A DNA stretch of 46,809 nt from a bacterium. GTDB taxonomy: Bacteria > SZUA-79 > Acidulodesulfobacterales > Acidulodesulfobacteraceae. The notes beneath the pieces were generated by a model, which saw nothing but the letters and a program-made list of their open reading frames with translations, had not been told where the DNA came from and did no database searches. Of this stretch, positions 38,373 to 46,809 are shown piece after piece. The number at the start of each line of letters is the position of its first letter. Position 1 is the first letter of the stretch. The DNA lies in the NCBI GenBank assembly GCA_021798875.1, contig JAJZBN010000013.1, positions 1 through 46,809 on the forward strand. The letters run 5' to 3'. Both the position numbers and the translations under genes were made by a program.

Positions 38373-41327
38373 ATGAATAATTTGCATATTTTAAAAAAAT
38401 CGGCTGATATTATACGATATACCGGCGATTTGGTTCTGAGAGAAATTAAATCCGGACAAAAGGTTACGGTGATATTTCCCAACAGAAGACCTGTCTATTT
38501 TTTGTCGCAGTACGTTTCCGAAATATATAAAGCCGCCTCCGACTCTATAAATATGTTTTCCATAGACGATTTTATAGATTTCTGCTGGGAATCTTCCGAC
38601 CCCGCTATTTTTTATCCTTATGCAAAAGTAAACCCTGCCGAAGCGGTTTTCCTTCTGTTTGATTTAAATAAAAATCCGGAAACCCGTTTGATAAAAGATG
38701 CCGAAAAATTGGATGTTTTTATGCCGTGGGGTTATAAACTGTTCGGCGATTTCGAGGAGCTTTTAATAGAAATGACGGATCCCTCGTCATGCGACGCCTT
38801 AATAGCAGAAAAAATAAATCCTGACCAAAGTTTGCAAAGTTTTTCGGATAAATTTGCAAAATTTTCCAAGATGTATAAATCTTTTTATGAAATTTTATTA
38901 AAATCGGGATTTACTTCAAGATCTTACAGGTATAAAACATTTGCCGAAAATATCGACGCAAAAAATATTAACGCAAATCCGGATTTTTTTTCGTCCGTTA
39001 TAAACGGCAGGGTAATTCTTGTCGGTTTTTACGGTATAACCGCATCCGAAGCAGTTATATTTAAAAATTTATTAAAAAATAAAGGTTTTGATGGAGAAAA
39101 TAAAACGTTATTAGTATCTAAGACGGGTGCCGCCGCCGCCGATTTTTTGGCGAAGATTGGTTTAAAACTGACGGCAGGCATAGATGAAACGGCGAAAGAC
39201 GAAGAATATAAATACGGGGAAAATTACGGTGAACCGCCGGAGTCGGCGGAAGCATCGAAAACTGCTGAATATAAAGAAGAATCAGAGTTAAACGGAATTA
39301 ATTTTTATTTCAATAAAGTTTCGTCGGTGCATAACGAAATAGCACGACTAAAAGAAATTATCGATAAGTCCGAAAAAAAACTTTCTTCTAAAGATTTAAT
39401 AGTATTATCTAAAGAAGATTATCTGTTTCCGCTAATACATAATGTTCTTAATTATTTAGATAAAGGAGATTATAATATATCTATCGGATATTCTTTAAAC
39501 AGGACGCCTATATATACGCTTTTTAACCTTTTATCCGTTCTGCACGGAAGAAAAAAATACGATAAATTTTACGCAAAAGATTATGCGTCTTTGTTTCTTC
39601 ATCCTTACGTTAAAAATATTAGCGGAAAATTGCATACACTGCCGCAGTATCATTTTGACGCCGTTCAGACAAGGATGCTTTTTCAGTCTATAGAATTTTA
39701 TATTAGAAAGAATAAAATTTTATTTATTTCGATTAAAGAAATAGAAAACGCCGTCTTACCGGCATTTTTCCAGTCGGAAGACTCAGTCAAAGCGTATATT
39801 GCCGAGATGCACCGGCTGTTTATATCTAATTTTGAAAATATAGAAAATATAAAAGATTTTATAGAAAAAATAGTTAAAATAATAGACGCAGTATCGCATA
39901 ATTCTTCGGCGGATAAGCATCCGTACGGTTCTAAATTTATAGAATCGGCTTTAAAAGCGGTAATGGAATTCGATGCAGCCAATTTCGGGCATTATAAATT
40001 CGAGGGGGTTTCGGGATATTTTAATCTTTTAAAAAACCTCTTGAAGCGGCAGAAAGTTCCTTTTAAAGGCACCCCTCTTAAAGGTTTGCAGATTTTAGGC
40101 CCTCTCGAAGCCCGAAATATAAATTTCGACAGGGTATTTTACTTAGGCGCAAACGAAGGAATTTTACCCGACGTTTCAAAGGAAAATACCATATTGACGG
40201 AAGAGGTGAGAAGATTTTTAAATCTTGCCGATGCCGCCGAATCTTCAAAAATTCAGGAATACAATTTTTTTAATCTCGTATCGGGCGCAAAAGAAGTATA
40301 TTTATTTTATAACGATTCAAACCGGTCGGAAAAATCGCGTTTTGTAGAAAAAATTATATGGAATATTCAGAAAAAAACAAAAAATTTGGAAGAGCCGAAA
40401 GAAATAAATTCCGCTTTTAAAATTAATTTTAACCGGACGGAACCATCTCCTATAAAAAAAACCGGCGAAGTAAAAGATTATCTTTGCGGCATAGAATATT
40501 CCGCCGCAAAACTCGATACATATCTTAAATGTCCGTCTATGTTTTACTACGGATACGTATTGAATCTTAGGGAGAGAGGTGATCTCGGAGAAGATATCGA
40601 TCCTGCGGGTATCGGCAGCGTGATTCATAGCGTACTGAACGAATATTTTAAAGTATTTGAAGGCAGGGAGTACGCTATTTCAAGCTTAGAAAAAGAAAAA
40701 ATAAAAATAGGCGAAATATTAAACGAAAAATTTAACGACCGCGGCTCGATGGTTCTTAATCTGCAAAAGAAACAGATGTTGACGGCTCTTAACTTATTCA
40801 TAGAAAAAAGGACTAAAGATTTAGCAGGCGCAAACATCATAGGCACCGAATATCCGCTGGAAGGGACTGCAAAGGTAAACCTTACGGACGGCGGCGAAAA
40901 AGAAATAAAACTTACGGGCAGAGCCGATTTAATTATGGAAAAATCCGGCGAACACTTTATTATAGATTATAAAACAGGAGCGTCGCTTAACTGTCCCGAT
41001 AAAAATTTTATACCTGCGGTTGAAAACAGGAACGAATGGCTGAAAAGGGTAAAATCCGTCCAGCTGCCGCTTTATATAATTCTTTATTCCGCATGCAAAG
41101 GCGTCGGACATTTCAATATTGCCGCTAAATTATGGGGGATTAAAAAAAACGAAGAACGAACGGTAGATTTAAAGGACGCTAATCTTTTAAACGCGTATGC
41201 AAAATTTATCGGAATGCTAATAGAAGATATAATAAATTATGAATATTTCGACTTCGTTAAAAAAGAACCCGATAAGAAAAAAATATGCGGCTACTGTTCT
41301 TATTCGGTTTTATGCGGTAGAATTTAA
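38373..41327 (+). CDS. addB: AddB-like helicase-nuclease with 4Fe-4S cluster
   Basis: The 984-residue product has an inactive-helicase-like N-terminus (VTVIFPNRRPVYFLSQYV) and a C-terminal RecB-family nuclease: GIGSVIHSVLNEYF, GRADLIMEKSGEHFIIDYKTG (D865, K867) and VQLPLYIILYS. Four cysteines, C720 (KCPSMFYYGY) and CGYCSYSVLC (C972, C975, C981), match the AddB iron-sulfur staple. It begins 29 bases after addA. The order addA-addB is the reverse of the Bacillus arrangement. Confidence 0.88.
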   Translation: MNNLHILKKSADIIRYTGDLVLREIKSGQKVTVIFPNRRPVYFLSQYVSEIYKAASDSINMFSIDDFIDFCWESSDPAIFYPYAKVNPAEAVFLLFDLNKNPETRLIKDAEKLDVFMPWGYKLFGDFEELLIEMTDPSSCDALIAEKINPDQSLQSFSDKFAKFSKMYKSFYEILLKSGFTSRSYRYKTFAENIDAKNINANPDFFSSVINGRVILVGFYGITASEAVIFKNLLKNKGFDGENKTLLVSKTGAAAADFLAKIGLKLTAGIDETAKDEEYKYGENYGEPPESAEASKTAEYKEESELNGINFYFNKVSSVHNEIARLKEIIDKSEKKLSSKDLIVLSKEDYLFPLIHNVLNYLDKGDYNISIGYSLNRTPIYTLFNLLSVLHGRKKYDKFYAKDYASLFLHPYVKNISGKLHTLPQYHFDAVQTRMLFQSIEFYIRKNKILFISIKEIENAVLPAFFQSEDSVKAYIAEMHRLFISNFENIENIKDFIEKIVKIIDAVSHNSSADKHPYGSKFIESALKAVMEFDAANFGHYKFEGVSGYFNLLKNLLKRQKVPFKGTPLKGLQILGPLEARNINFDRVFYLGANEGILPDVSKENTILTEEVRRFLNLADAAESSKIQEYNFFNLVSGAKEVYLFYNDSNRSEKSRFVEKIIWNIQKKTKNLEEPKEINSAFKINFNRTEPSPIKKTGEVKDYLCGIEYSAAKLDTYLKCPSMFYYGYVLNLRERGDLGEDIDPAGIGSVIHSVLNEYFKVFEGREYAISSLEKEKIKIGEILNEKFNDRGSMVLNLQKKQMLTALNLFIEKRTKDLAGANIIGTEYPLEGTAKVNLTDGGEKEIKLTGRADLIMEKSGEHFIIDYKTGASLNCPDKNFIPAVENRNEWLKRVKSVQLPLYIILYSACKGVGHFNIAAKLWGIKKNEERTVDLKDANLLNAYAKFIGMLIEDIINYEYFDFVKKEPDKKKICGYCSYSVLCGRI

Positions 41328-41561
41328 TATAAAAGTAATGTAAAATTAAATAAATTAATATGTTTAATTTTTCCAGGAGCGACGAAGAACTTGGATAAGA
41401 AAATTATTGTTTAATTTAGCTAAAGCTATAGCCAAACGTAAGCACATATTGCCGTAACATAATAAAAAATAACCTTAAAAATTTAAAAAATGTACTAACG
41501 ATGTGGTATAATAACAAAATAAAAAAATAAATAAATAAATTAAAAAAGGAGAAACAAGATT

Positions 41562-41933
41562 ATGTTAAACGAAAAAATAATCGAAATTTTAAAGCATGAA
41601 GGACCTGCGACGTTCGCAACATACGGAACAGACGGAATACATCTTGCCGCCACGTGGAACAGCTATATAGAACCTCTTCATAACGATACGCTTTTAATAC
41701 CGGCCGGACATTTGAATAAAACACAGAGAAACGTAGAATCCGGAAGCGAAGTGCAGATGATTTTAGCTTCAAAAGACGTCGTCGGTCTTCAGGGAGGCGG
41801 CGCCGGTTTTTTGCTAAAAGGCAAAGCGAAATTTGAAGCAGAAGGCGAAAATTTCAATAAAATAAAATCGAATTTCGACTGGGCAAGGTCGGTTATGGTT
41901 TTTAACGTAAAAGAAGTTACGGAATTAGTCTAA
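41562..41933 (+). CDS. Pyridoxamine 5'-phosphate oxidase-fold flavoprotein
   Basis: The 123-residue product resembles FMN-binding split-barrel proteins of the PPOX class: PATFATYGTDGIHLAATWNSYIEPLHNDTLLIPAG and FLLKGKAKFE are typical strands (the key text is AATWNSY and LLIPAG). Such small proteins reduce flavin-dependent substrates or bind haem or F420; the substrate is unknown here. AAGGAGA precedes ATG by nine bases, and an extended -10 (TGTGGTATAAT ending 41512) lies 50 bases upstream. Its 3' end overlaps queC by four bases. Confidence 0.8.
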   Translation: MLNEKIIEILKHEGPATFATYGTDGIHLAATWNSYIEPLHNDTLLIPAGHLNKTQRNVESGSEVQMILASKDVVGLQGGGAGFLLKGKAKFEAEGENFNKIKSNFDWARSVMVFNVKEVTELV

Positions 41934-42670
41934 GTTTTGGATTTGAAGTATTGCGTCGGGTCGTTAATCCCTGCTTCTTCAAATCCGCGCTTTCTTAAAA
42001 TGCAGGAATCGCAAACTCCGCATGCCAGACCGTCTATGGGGTCGTAACAACTGTGTGTAAGATTAAGCGGCGCTCCTATCTCGACGGCTTTTAAGACAAT
42101 GTCTTTTTTGGTTAACATCAAAAGCGGCGCATTTATTTTAAAACTTATCTCGCCTGTTACGCCGGCTTTAGTAGCTAAATTAGCCATGTTTTCAAACGAA
42201 GCTAAATATTCCGGTCTGCAGTCTGGATACCCGCTGTAGTCTATATAATTAGCTCCGATAAAAATATCAGAAGCCTTTTCGACTTCCGCTGCGGCAAGGG
42301 TATAAGACAAAAAAATAGTATTCCTTGCGGGAACGTAAGTTGCCGGAATGTCGTTTTTTTCGGCAGTTTTTCCCGTATCGGATGTTCTTTCCGTTTTTAT
42401 TCTGTTTTTAGGCACGCTGATATTTTTGTCGGTTAAAGCGGAACCTTTGATAACGTTAAAATCCAGATTTACGATTATATGCTTTTTTAAACCGAAAAAA
42501 TTTATTATATTTTTTGCATGTTCTATTTCTGTTGCGTGTCTCTGATTATAAAAAAAAGTAATCGGAATAGGCTCAAACCCTTCGTCTAAGGCAATTTTAA
42601 GAACGGTAGTAGAATCTAAACCTCCGCTAAAAAGTACTATCGCTTTCTTGTTTTTATCGTTATCGTTCAT
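41930..42670 (-). CDS. queC: 7-cyano-7-deazaguanine synthase QueC
   Basis: The 246-residue product has the PP-loop SGGLDSTT (15-22) and the zinc-binding cysteines C208, C217, C220 and C223 (HSCYDPIDGLACGVCDSC). It converts 7-carboxy-7-deazaguanine to preQ0 using ATP and ammonia, in queuosine biosynthesis. A polar insert (near 85-105) is longer than usual. No other queuosine gene is adjacent. It could in principle serve DNA deazapurine modification, but nothing nearby supports that. Confidence 0.95.
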   Translation of the reverse strand: MNDNDKNKKAIVLFSGGLDSTTVLKIALDEGFEPIPITFFYNQRHATEIEHAKNIINFFGLKKHIIVNLDFNVIKGSALTDKNISVPKNRIKTERTSDTGKTAEKNDIPATYVPARNTIFLSYTLAAAEVEKASDIFIGANYIDYSGYPDCRPEYLASFENMANLATKAGVTGEISFKINAPLLMLTKKDIVLKAVEIGAPLNLTHSCYDPIDGLACGVCDSCILRKRGFEEAGINDPTQYFKSKT

Positions 42671-42711
42671 TTTATTATTATAACAAATTTTTCGAATATA
42701 GTGCGGAAAAA

Positions 42712-42902
42712 AAACGGATTAGGAAAAAGGTGTCAGATTAATTTTATGCAATATCTTTTATCGTCAATTGTTTCTTTTCGTATGCATAAAATAAAATCTG
42801 ACACCTTTTTCTTTGACACCTTTTTCCTTGTTTCTTTTTATATGCATAAAAGACACATTTTTCTATGCGTAAAATTAATCTAACACCTTTTTCAAACGGA
42901 TT
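42712..42902. mobile_element. MITE-like element with 9-bp flanking direct repeats
   Basis: The 173-bp body is 42721-42893. The left end (AAAAAGGTGTCAGATT and AATTTTATGCA, 42724-42750) and the right end (reverse complement, 42866-42892) form a 27-bp terminal inverted repeat with two mismatches. AAACGGATT flanks the body at 42712-42720 and 42894-42902, as a target duplication would. An additional internal AATCTGACACCTTTTT (42795-42810) is the exact inverse of the left end. There is no transposase. The core GGTGTCAGATT is shared with the island repeats. Confidence 0.65.
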
Positions 42903-43014
42903 GGATTAAAGAATTGCGCATCTTTATAATTTAATATACTTATGTTATAATTATAATCGCTTTAAAATTAAAATCAACCAAACAAAATAATCATAAGAAG
43001 GAACATTAAATATC

Positions 43015-44433
43015 ATGCTAAAAAATTATCCTCTTTATATAAACGGCAAATGGATTGAAAAAAAAGAAACTTATGAAGTTATTAACCCTTTTAACGGCGA
43101 TACGATTGCGCTTTTAAGTAAACCCGACGGGTCGGACGTGGAAGCGGCTGTATCTTCCGCCGAAAAAGGGTTTCATAAAATGAAAAGCCTTCATACATAC
43201 GAAAGATTCGAGATATTGGAAAAGACCGGGGATATTTTAAAACGCAATGCAAAAGAAATTGCGCATTATATCTCTCTCGAAGTAGGAAAAGCATATAAAT
43301 ACTCGCTTATAGAAACTCAAAGGGTGGTCAATATTTTTAAATACGCCGCCGAAGAAGCCAAAAGAATTCACGGAGAAACAGTGCCCATGGACGTGGTTAA
43401 GGGATTTGAAGACAGGCTGTCTTTTTATTTAAGGGTTCCGGTCGGTATTATAGGAGCTATTACTCCTTTTAATTTTCCGATAAATCTTCCCGCCCATAAA
43501 ATAGCTCCAGCCATAGCAGCCGGAAACAGCGTGGTATTTAAGCCTTCCATAAACGGTTCTATAACCGCTTATTTTTTAGTTCAGGCTATGCTTGAAGCTG
43601 GACTGCCGGAACATGCCGTCAATATGCTTTACGGAGATAAAGACACAGGAGAAGCTATCGTAACTAACGAAAAAATCCGCATGATAAGTTTTACGGGAAG
43701 CCCGAAAGTCGGCAGGGAAATAATGGCTAAAGGCGGACTTAAAAAATATACAATGGAGCTTGGAAGCAATTCCGCTCTTATCGTAGATAAGACTGCCAAT
43801 ATAGTGGAAGCTGCAAGAAAAGCTGTAATAGGCGCTTTTTATAATTCCGGACAAGTCTGTATATCCCTTCAAAGAATTTACGTGCATCACGATATTGAAA
43901 GAGAATTTTTGGATCATTTTATTAAGGAAACAAAAAAATTAAAAATAGGCGACCCTCTCGACGAATCTACGGACATAGGACCTATTATAAGTTCGGAATC
44001 CAAACAAAGAATTATAGGCTGGGTGGAAGAAGCCGTCAAAGAAGGAGCAAAAATCGAACTCGGCGGCGACTTTAACGGTAATATAATGAACCCTACAATA
44101 TTTTCCGGCGTTACCGAAAAGATGAAAATATCGTGCCTCGAAGTTTTTGCGCCTATAGTTTCGATCGTTCCTTTTAAAGACATTCAGGATGCCGTGCGCA
44201 TGGTAAACGATTCGATTTACGGGCTTCAAGCCGGCATATATACCAACGATATTAAAAATGCCCTTTATTTTATAAAACATATAGATACCGGCGGCGTTTT
44301 AATAAACGACATTCCTACCGCAAGAGCCGACCATCAGCCTTACGGCGGAGTAAAAGAGTCCGGCATAGGAAGGGAAGGAGTAAAATACGCCATAGAGGAA
44401 ATGACCGAGCTTAAATTTATCAGTTTCGCCTGA
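43015..44433 (+). CDS. NAD(P)-dependent aldehyde dehydrogenase
   Basis: The 472-residue product belongs to the ALDH superfamily. PFNFP carries oxyanion N153, MELGSNSALIVD the general base E248, and NSGQVCISLQR the catalytic C282; FTGSPKVGREI is the cofactor loop. The closest recalled subgroup is the lactaldehyde or succinate-semialdehyde or non-phosphorylating glyceraldehyde-3-phosphate type, which cannot be separated by reading. AGAAGGA precedes ATG. TTGGAT (42901-42906) and TATAAT (42925-42930) with an 18-base spacer form a possible promoter that begins in the right flank of the MITE-like element. Confidence 0.92.
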   Translation: MLKNYPLYINGKWIEKKETYEVINPFNGDTIALLSKPDGSDVEAAVSSAEKGFHKMKSLHTYERFEILEKTGDILKRNAKEIAHYISLEVGKAYKYSLIETQRVVNIFKYAAEEAKRIHGETVPMDVVKGFEDRLSFYLRVPVGIIGAITPFNFPINLPAHKIAPAIAAGNSVVFKPSINGSITAYFLVQAMLEAGLPEHAVNMLYGDKDTGEAIVTNEKIRMISFTGSPKVGREIMAKGGLKKYTMELGSNSALIVDKTANIVEAARKAVIGAFYNSGQVCISLQRIYVHHDIEREFLDHFIKETKKLKIGDPLDESTDIGPIISSESKQRIIGWVEEAVKEGAKIELGGDFNGNIMNPTIFSGVTEKMKISCLEVFAPIVSIVPFKDIQDAVRMVNDSIYGLQAGIYTNDIKNALYFIKHIDTGGVLINDIPTARADHQPYGGVKESGIGREGVKYAIEEMTELKFISFA

Positions 44434-44471
44434 TGCGCCTGCTTATGCGCACAAGATAAGGTATATTTATT

Positions 44472-45707
44472 CTAATATAAAAATCCCATGAGCCACAGCG
44501 GGATTCTTTTATCCGAACCTATTGTTATTTCGTCTGCAAGAATGTAACTATCGGGAATTCCCGAAATCTGCTTTTCCTTTTTGTTTTTACCGCCCACTTC
44601 AAATGTCCATCTGCCTTTAATCAGAAAATCGCCGTTCTTCGGAATAGCGATAAGTTCGTTAGCGGAAAAGCGGTTATCGGCATACGCATTTATAATCTGA
44701 TTGGCAAAAAATGTTTCCCTCATCGTTCCTTTATCGGGAGTTAAAGACAAAGCGCCCATCAGATTAGTATTTTCAAGGTATAATTTATCGGGTTTCGAAA
44801 GATTTTCATAACCCCTTCCGACTTTTTGCAATAAAAGCAAAACTCTGGCATCTTTAAGTTTTTCGAGGTAATCGTAAATCGTCGGCCTCGAAATGTCCGT
44901 GCTTCTTGCAAGTTCGGTAATATCGGGAATAAAAGGGACGCTTTTAGCCAAAAGATAGAGAAGTTTTTTTAGTTTTGAAATCTGTCTTATTGCAATAGCG
45001 GCGGTAAAAGGAAGGTCGGTTTCAAGAGTATGGTTAAGAATTTCGGTCAGCTTCTGCCGATAAAACTCTTTTCCTTCTAAAACAAAAGGATAATATCCTA
45101 TGTCTAAGTATTCTTTAAACAGAGGAAGAATTTTAATATCCTTAATATTCACGATTATTTTGGATGCGATGGAAATATGGTCTTTAAGTATCTCTTCAAG
45201 ACCGTAAGCATTAAAAGAAAACCCATGCGCAATATTTAGATATTCACGAAAAGAAAGCCCGCCAAGTTGATAAATAATTGCTCTGCGGCTTAAATCCCCT
45301 TTCTGTTTAGACATTTGGAGAATTAACGATCCCGAAAATATTATTTTAAGATTAGGAATATCGTCGTATATAGCTTTTATATGGCTTGACCAGTCTGGGT
45401 ATTTGTGGACTTCGTCTATGCATAAAAGCTCTCCGCCGTATTTGGAAAAATATTCCGCAAATTCGTATAAAGGATTAACCTCAAAATATGGATGGTCGAT
45501 GCTGATGTATAATGCCTTATCCGATATCCCGAATTTCTCCTTAATAATTTGAAGCATTAGAGTAGTCTTTCCTACCCCCCTTGACCCGAGAATGCCGATT
45601 AACCTCTGAGACAAAGCCGTATCTACGGCGCCGTATATATAGCGCCTGTAAGAAGGCAGGCTGAGGAGCCTTTCTTGTTGAATAGAAAAAAAAGTGTTTA
45701 AATCGAT
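44472..45707 (-). CDS. AAA_14/DUF4143 ATPase, start codon lost or non-standard
   Basis: From an in-frame TTG at 45614 the product would be 380 residues, with the Walker A GSRGVGKTTL only nine residues in, a Walker B LLCIDEVHKYPDW, and a C-terminal DUF4143 region that includes DISRPTIYDYLEKLKDARVLLLL and ends near WLMGFLY. Family members usually have about 30 more residues before Walker A, and the DNA upstream encodes such text (DLNTFFSIQQERLLSLPSYRR) in frame to 45707, where the codon is ATC. These proteins are putative ATPases of mobile, often selfish, loci with poorly known roles. Possibly translated from TTG, or a recent pseudogene. Confidence 0.75.
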   Translation of the reverse strand: MDLNTFFSIQQERLLSLPSYRRYIYGAVDTALSQRLIGILGSRGVGKTTLMLQIIKEKFGISDKALYISIDHPYFEVNPLYEFAEYFSKYGGELLCIDEVHKYPDWSSHIKAIYDDIPNLKIIFSGSLILQMSKQKGDLSRRAIIYQLGGLSFREYLNIAHGFSFNAYGLEEILKDHISIASKIIVNIKDIKILPLFKEYLDIGYYPFVLEGKEFYRQKLTEILNHTLETDLPFTAAIAIRQISKLKKLLYLLAKSVPFIPDITELARSTDISRPTIYDYLEKLKDARVLLLLQKVGRGYENLSKPDKLYLENTNLMGALSLTPDKGTMRETFFANQIINAYADNRFSANELIAIPKNGDFLIKGRWTFEVGGKNKKEKQISGIPDSYILADEITIGSDKRIPLWLMGFLY

Positions 45708-45934
45708 ATTCCCGCTAATATAAACGCCCCTATTATTATATAATTAATTACGCATAGTTTTATTTAGAAAATATGGTAAATATATTTTACATTTATTAGG
45801 GATATTTGTAAAGCATATTTTACATCATTAATCCTATTCTGCAATAGAAATTTATTTTTCGATTTAATATTGCATTATTTTCTGATTTCTGATATTATGA
45901 AATCATACTTTTATCGGAGGCTGAAAAAAATAAA

Positions 45935-46207
45935 ATGCAGAAGTCTATATTTACTGCAGAGATAAAATCCAGAGGTCAGCTTACTATACCAAAAAAACTA
46001 AGGGAAACAGGAAATCTTGAGGAAGGTCAGGTCGTTTCCATTATTCCTTTAGGCGAAGCCATTATCGTCACTCCAAAAAGACTTGAATTAGAAGAGGCAA
46101 GAAGAGAAATTAAAAAAATTATTAAAAGGTCGGGAGTTTCTCCCGAAGAATTATTAAAAGGTATAGACGAAGAAAGAGAAAAACTTTATAAAGAATTATA
46201 CCGATAA
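45935..46207 (+). CDS. AbrB/MazE-type antitoxin
   Basis: The 90-residue product starts with a SpoVT-AbrB domain (IKSRGQLTIPKKLRETGNLEEG then QVVSIIPLGEAIIVTPK). The C-terminal half is charged and helical, with ARREIKKIIKRSGVSPEELL, and would bind the toxin. CGGAGG lies about 12 bases before ATG. The PIN gene begins three bases after the stop, so they are coupled. Confidence 0.87.
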   Translation: MQKSIFTAEIKSRGQLTIPKKLRETGNLEEGQVVSIIPLGEAIIVTPKRLELEEARREIKKIIKRSGVSPEELLKGIDEEREKLYKELYR

Positions 46208-46210
46208 AAT

Positions 46211-46648
46211 ATGAGAGTTTTTCTCGATTCCAATGTTATATTATCAGGACTTATATCCGATAAAGGCGCTCCAAGTATAATATTAGACTTATTAAGTCTG
46301 AAACTGCTTTCGATTACAGGATTAACGGGCGAATATAATATTATAGAAATAGAAAGAAATCTGAAAAAGAAACTGCCTTCCGCCATTCCTACATACGAAA
46401 AATATCTGCCCATAATCAATTTAGAAATTATTAAACTGCCTTCTAAGACGGAAATTAAAAAATATTCCAGACATATCGCAGATAAAGATATTCCGGTTCT
46501 CGTTTCGGCTATAAACGGAAAATCAGATTATTTAATTACCGGCGATATAAAAGATTTTAAAAAACTTAAAACTTCCGACGAATACTCGTTTAAAATAGTA
46601 AATCCGGCCGAATTTATTTCCGAAGCAGCAAGCAAATTTACGAAATAA
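46211..46648 (+). CDS. PIN-domain toxin (COG1569-like)
   Basis: The 145-residue product has PIN motifs MRVFLDSNVILSGLISDKGAPS (D6), a central IIEIERNL acidic helix, DKDIPVLVSAINGKSDYLITGD and IKDF, matching the group of PIN proteins in which DSNVLVSGLI and LLTGDKDL are typical. The catalytic acids appear complete. As a metal-dependent ribonuclease it would be held inactive by the AbrB-type partner just upstream. Confidence 0.85.
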   Translation: MRVFLDSNVILSGLISDKGAPSIILDLLSLKLLSITGLTGEYNIIEIERNLKKKLPSAIPTYEKYLPIINLEIIKLPSKTEIKKYSRHIADKDIPVLVSAINGKSDYLITGDIKDFKKLKTSDEYSFKIVNPAEFISEAASKFTK

Positions 46649-46708
46649 TCTTTTTGACCTGCTATGTCTTGTATTAATATCTATTTTTTTCATGGGAAAA
46701 AATTTTTC

Positions 46709-46743
46709 TTGACGGCGGGGGGGGGGGGGTATTATTATATAAT
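46709..46743 (+). promoter_or_regulatory. Promoter-like boxes separated by a 13-G tract
   Basis: TTGACG (46709-46714) is followed by GC, a run of 13 G (46717-46729), and A/T-rich text containing TATTAT (46730-46735) and TATAAT (46738-46743). The spacers are 15 and 23 bases, so neither is ideal, and loss or gain of G residues would bring one of the boxes to 17. No gene is visible in the 66 bases to the window end. The tract could also be an assembly artefact. Confidence 0.45.
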
Positions 46744-46809
46744 ATCTTAATCAGTTAATAAAAATATTATTTAAAGTTATACAATATAAATTTTTATTTT
46801 TTTTTTTAT

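Noticed and set aside
41930-42670. QueC as part of a DNA deazaguanine modification (dpd) system
   Set aside because: No tgtA5/dpdA or dpd partner genes are nearby; the protein is full-length standard QueC, so tRNA queuosine synthesis is the simpler reading.
46717-46729. G-quadruplex
   Set aside because: A single uninterrupted G run could form intermolecular quadruplexes, but the promoter-spacer slippage or artefact explanations need fewer assumptions.

Overview
The window is AT-rich bacterial DNA with A/T-biased codons. Its Tat-exported [NiFe] hydrogenase with a membrane cytochrome b, AddAB-like recombination proteins, QueC, rubredoxin and acetate kinase point to an anaerobic or microaerophilic Gram-negative-type bacterium. 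The asparagine/lysine/aspartate-rich inserts and the repeat style remind me of uncultured delta-proteobacteria-like lineages (Sva0485/Acidulodesulfobacterales type). That placement is an inference. No rRNA, CRISPR array, integrase or intact transposase was seen.

Region 1 (about 1-19.3 kb) is an accessory island. It is packed with small toxin-antitoxin (TA) modules: HicAB, two VapBC-type pairs, a BrnT-like toxin with a CopG-type antitoxin, and HigBA, plus decayed MazF, RelE, RHH and DUF2442 remnants. Other genes are a coiled-coil membrane protein, a coiled-coil PD-(D/E)XK protein, a TPR-sulfotransferase, an orphan histidine kinase and a type III restriction-modification system. Between 1.6 and 9.65 kb almost every gene or gene pair is followed by a same-orientation copy of one intergenic repeat (AATAATGGTGTCAGATTTATTT... 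CCTGCGTTTGC), which gives a cassette-like layout. A tRNA-Leu 3' fragment at 613-672 and the intact tRNA-Leu(CAA) at 19283-19369 bracket the island. A 95-bp element whose edge is the tRNA anticodon arm occurs at 657 and 11688.

Region 2 (19.6-31.2 kb) is a complete uptake [NiFe] hydrogenase locus. hypC-hypD-hypE-hypF run on the plus strand. They converge on a minus-strand operon of small subunit, large subunit, cytochrome b and maturation protease, and hypA-hypB diverge from that operon. HypA lacks its zinc-binding domain, the small subunit has CxxN instead of CxxC at the proximal cluster, and a perfect 38-bp palindrome sits between hypA and hypB. The model is H2 oxidation at the periplasmic face with electrons passed through FeS clusters and cytochrome b to quinone; HypA-F build the NiFe(CN)2CO centre and the protease trims the large-subunit C-terminus.

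Region 3 (31.3-44.4 kb) is mostly housekeeping: a metallophosphoesterase, tRNA-Gly(GCC), rubredoxin, a methyltransferase, acetate kinase, an AddA-like helicase-nuclease with an AddB-like FeS nuclease, a PPOX-fold protein, QueC and an aldehyde dehydrogenase. A MITE-like element (42721-42893) with 27-bp terminal inverted repeats and 9-bp direct repeats lies upstream of the dehydrogenase.

Region 4 (44.4-46.8 kb) returns to accessory DNA: an AAA/DUF4143 ATPase that has probably lost its start codon, an AbrB-PIN toxin-antitoxin pair, and a 13-G tract between promoter-like boxes at the window end.
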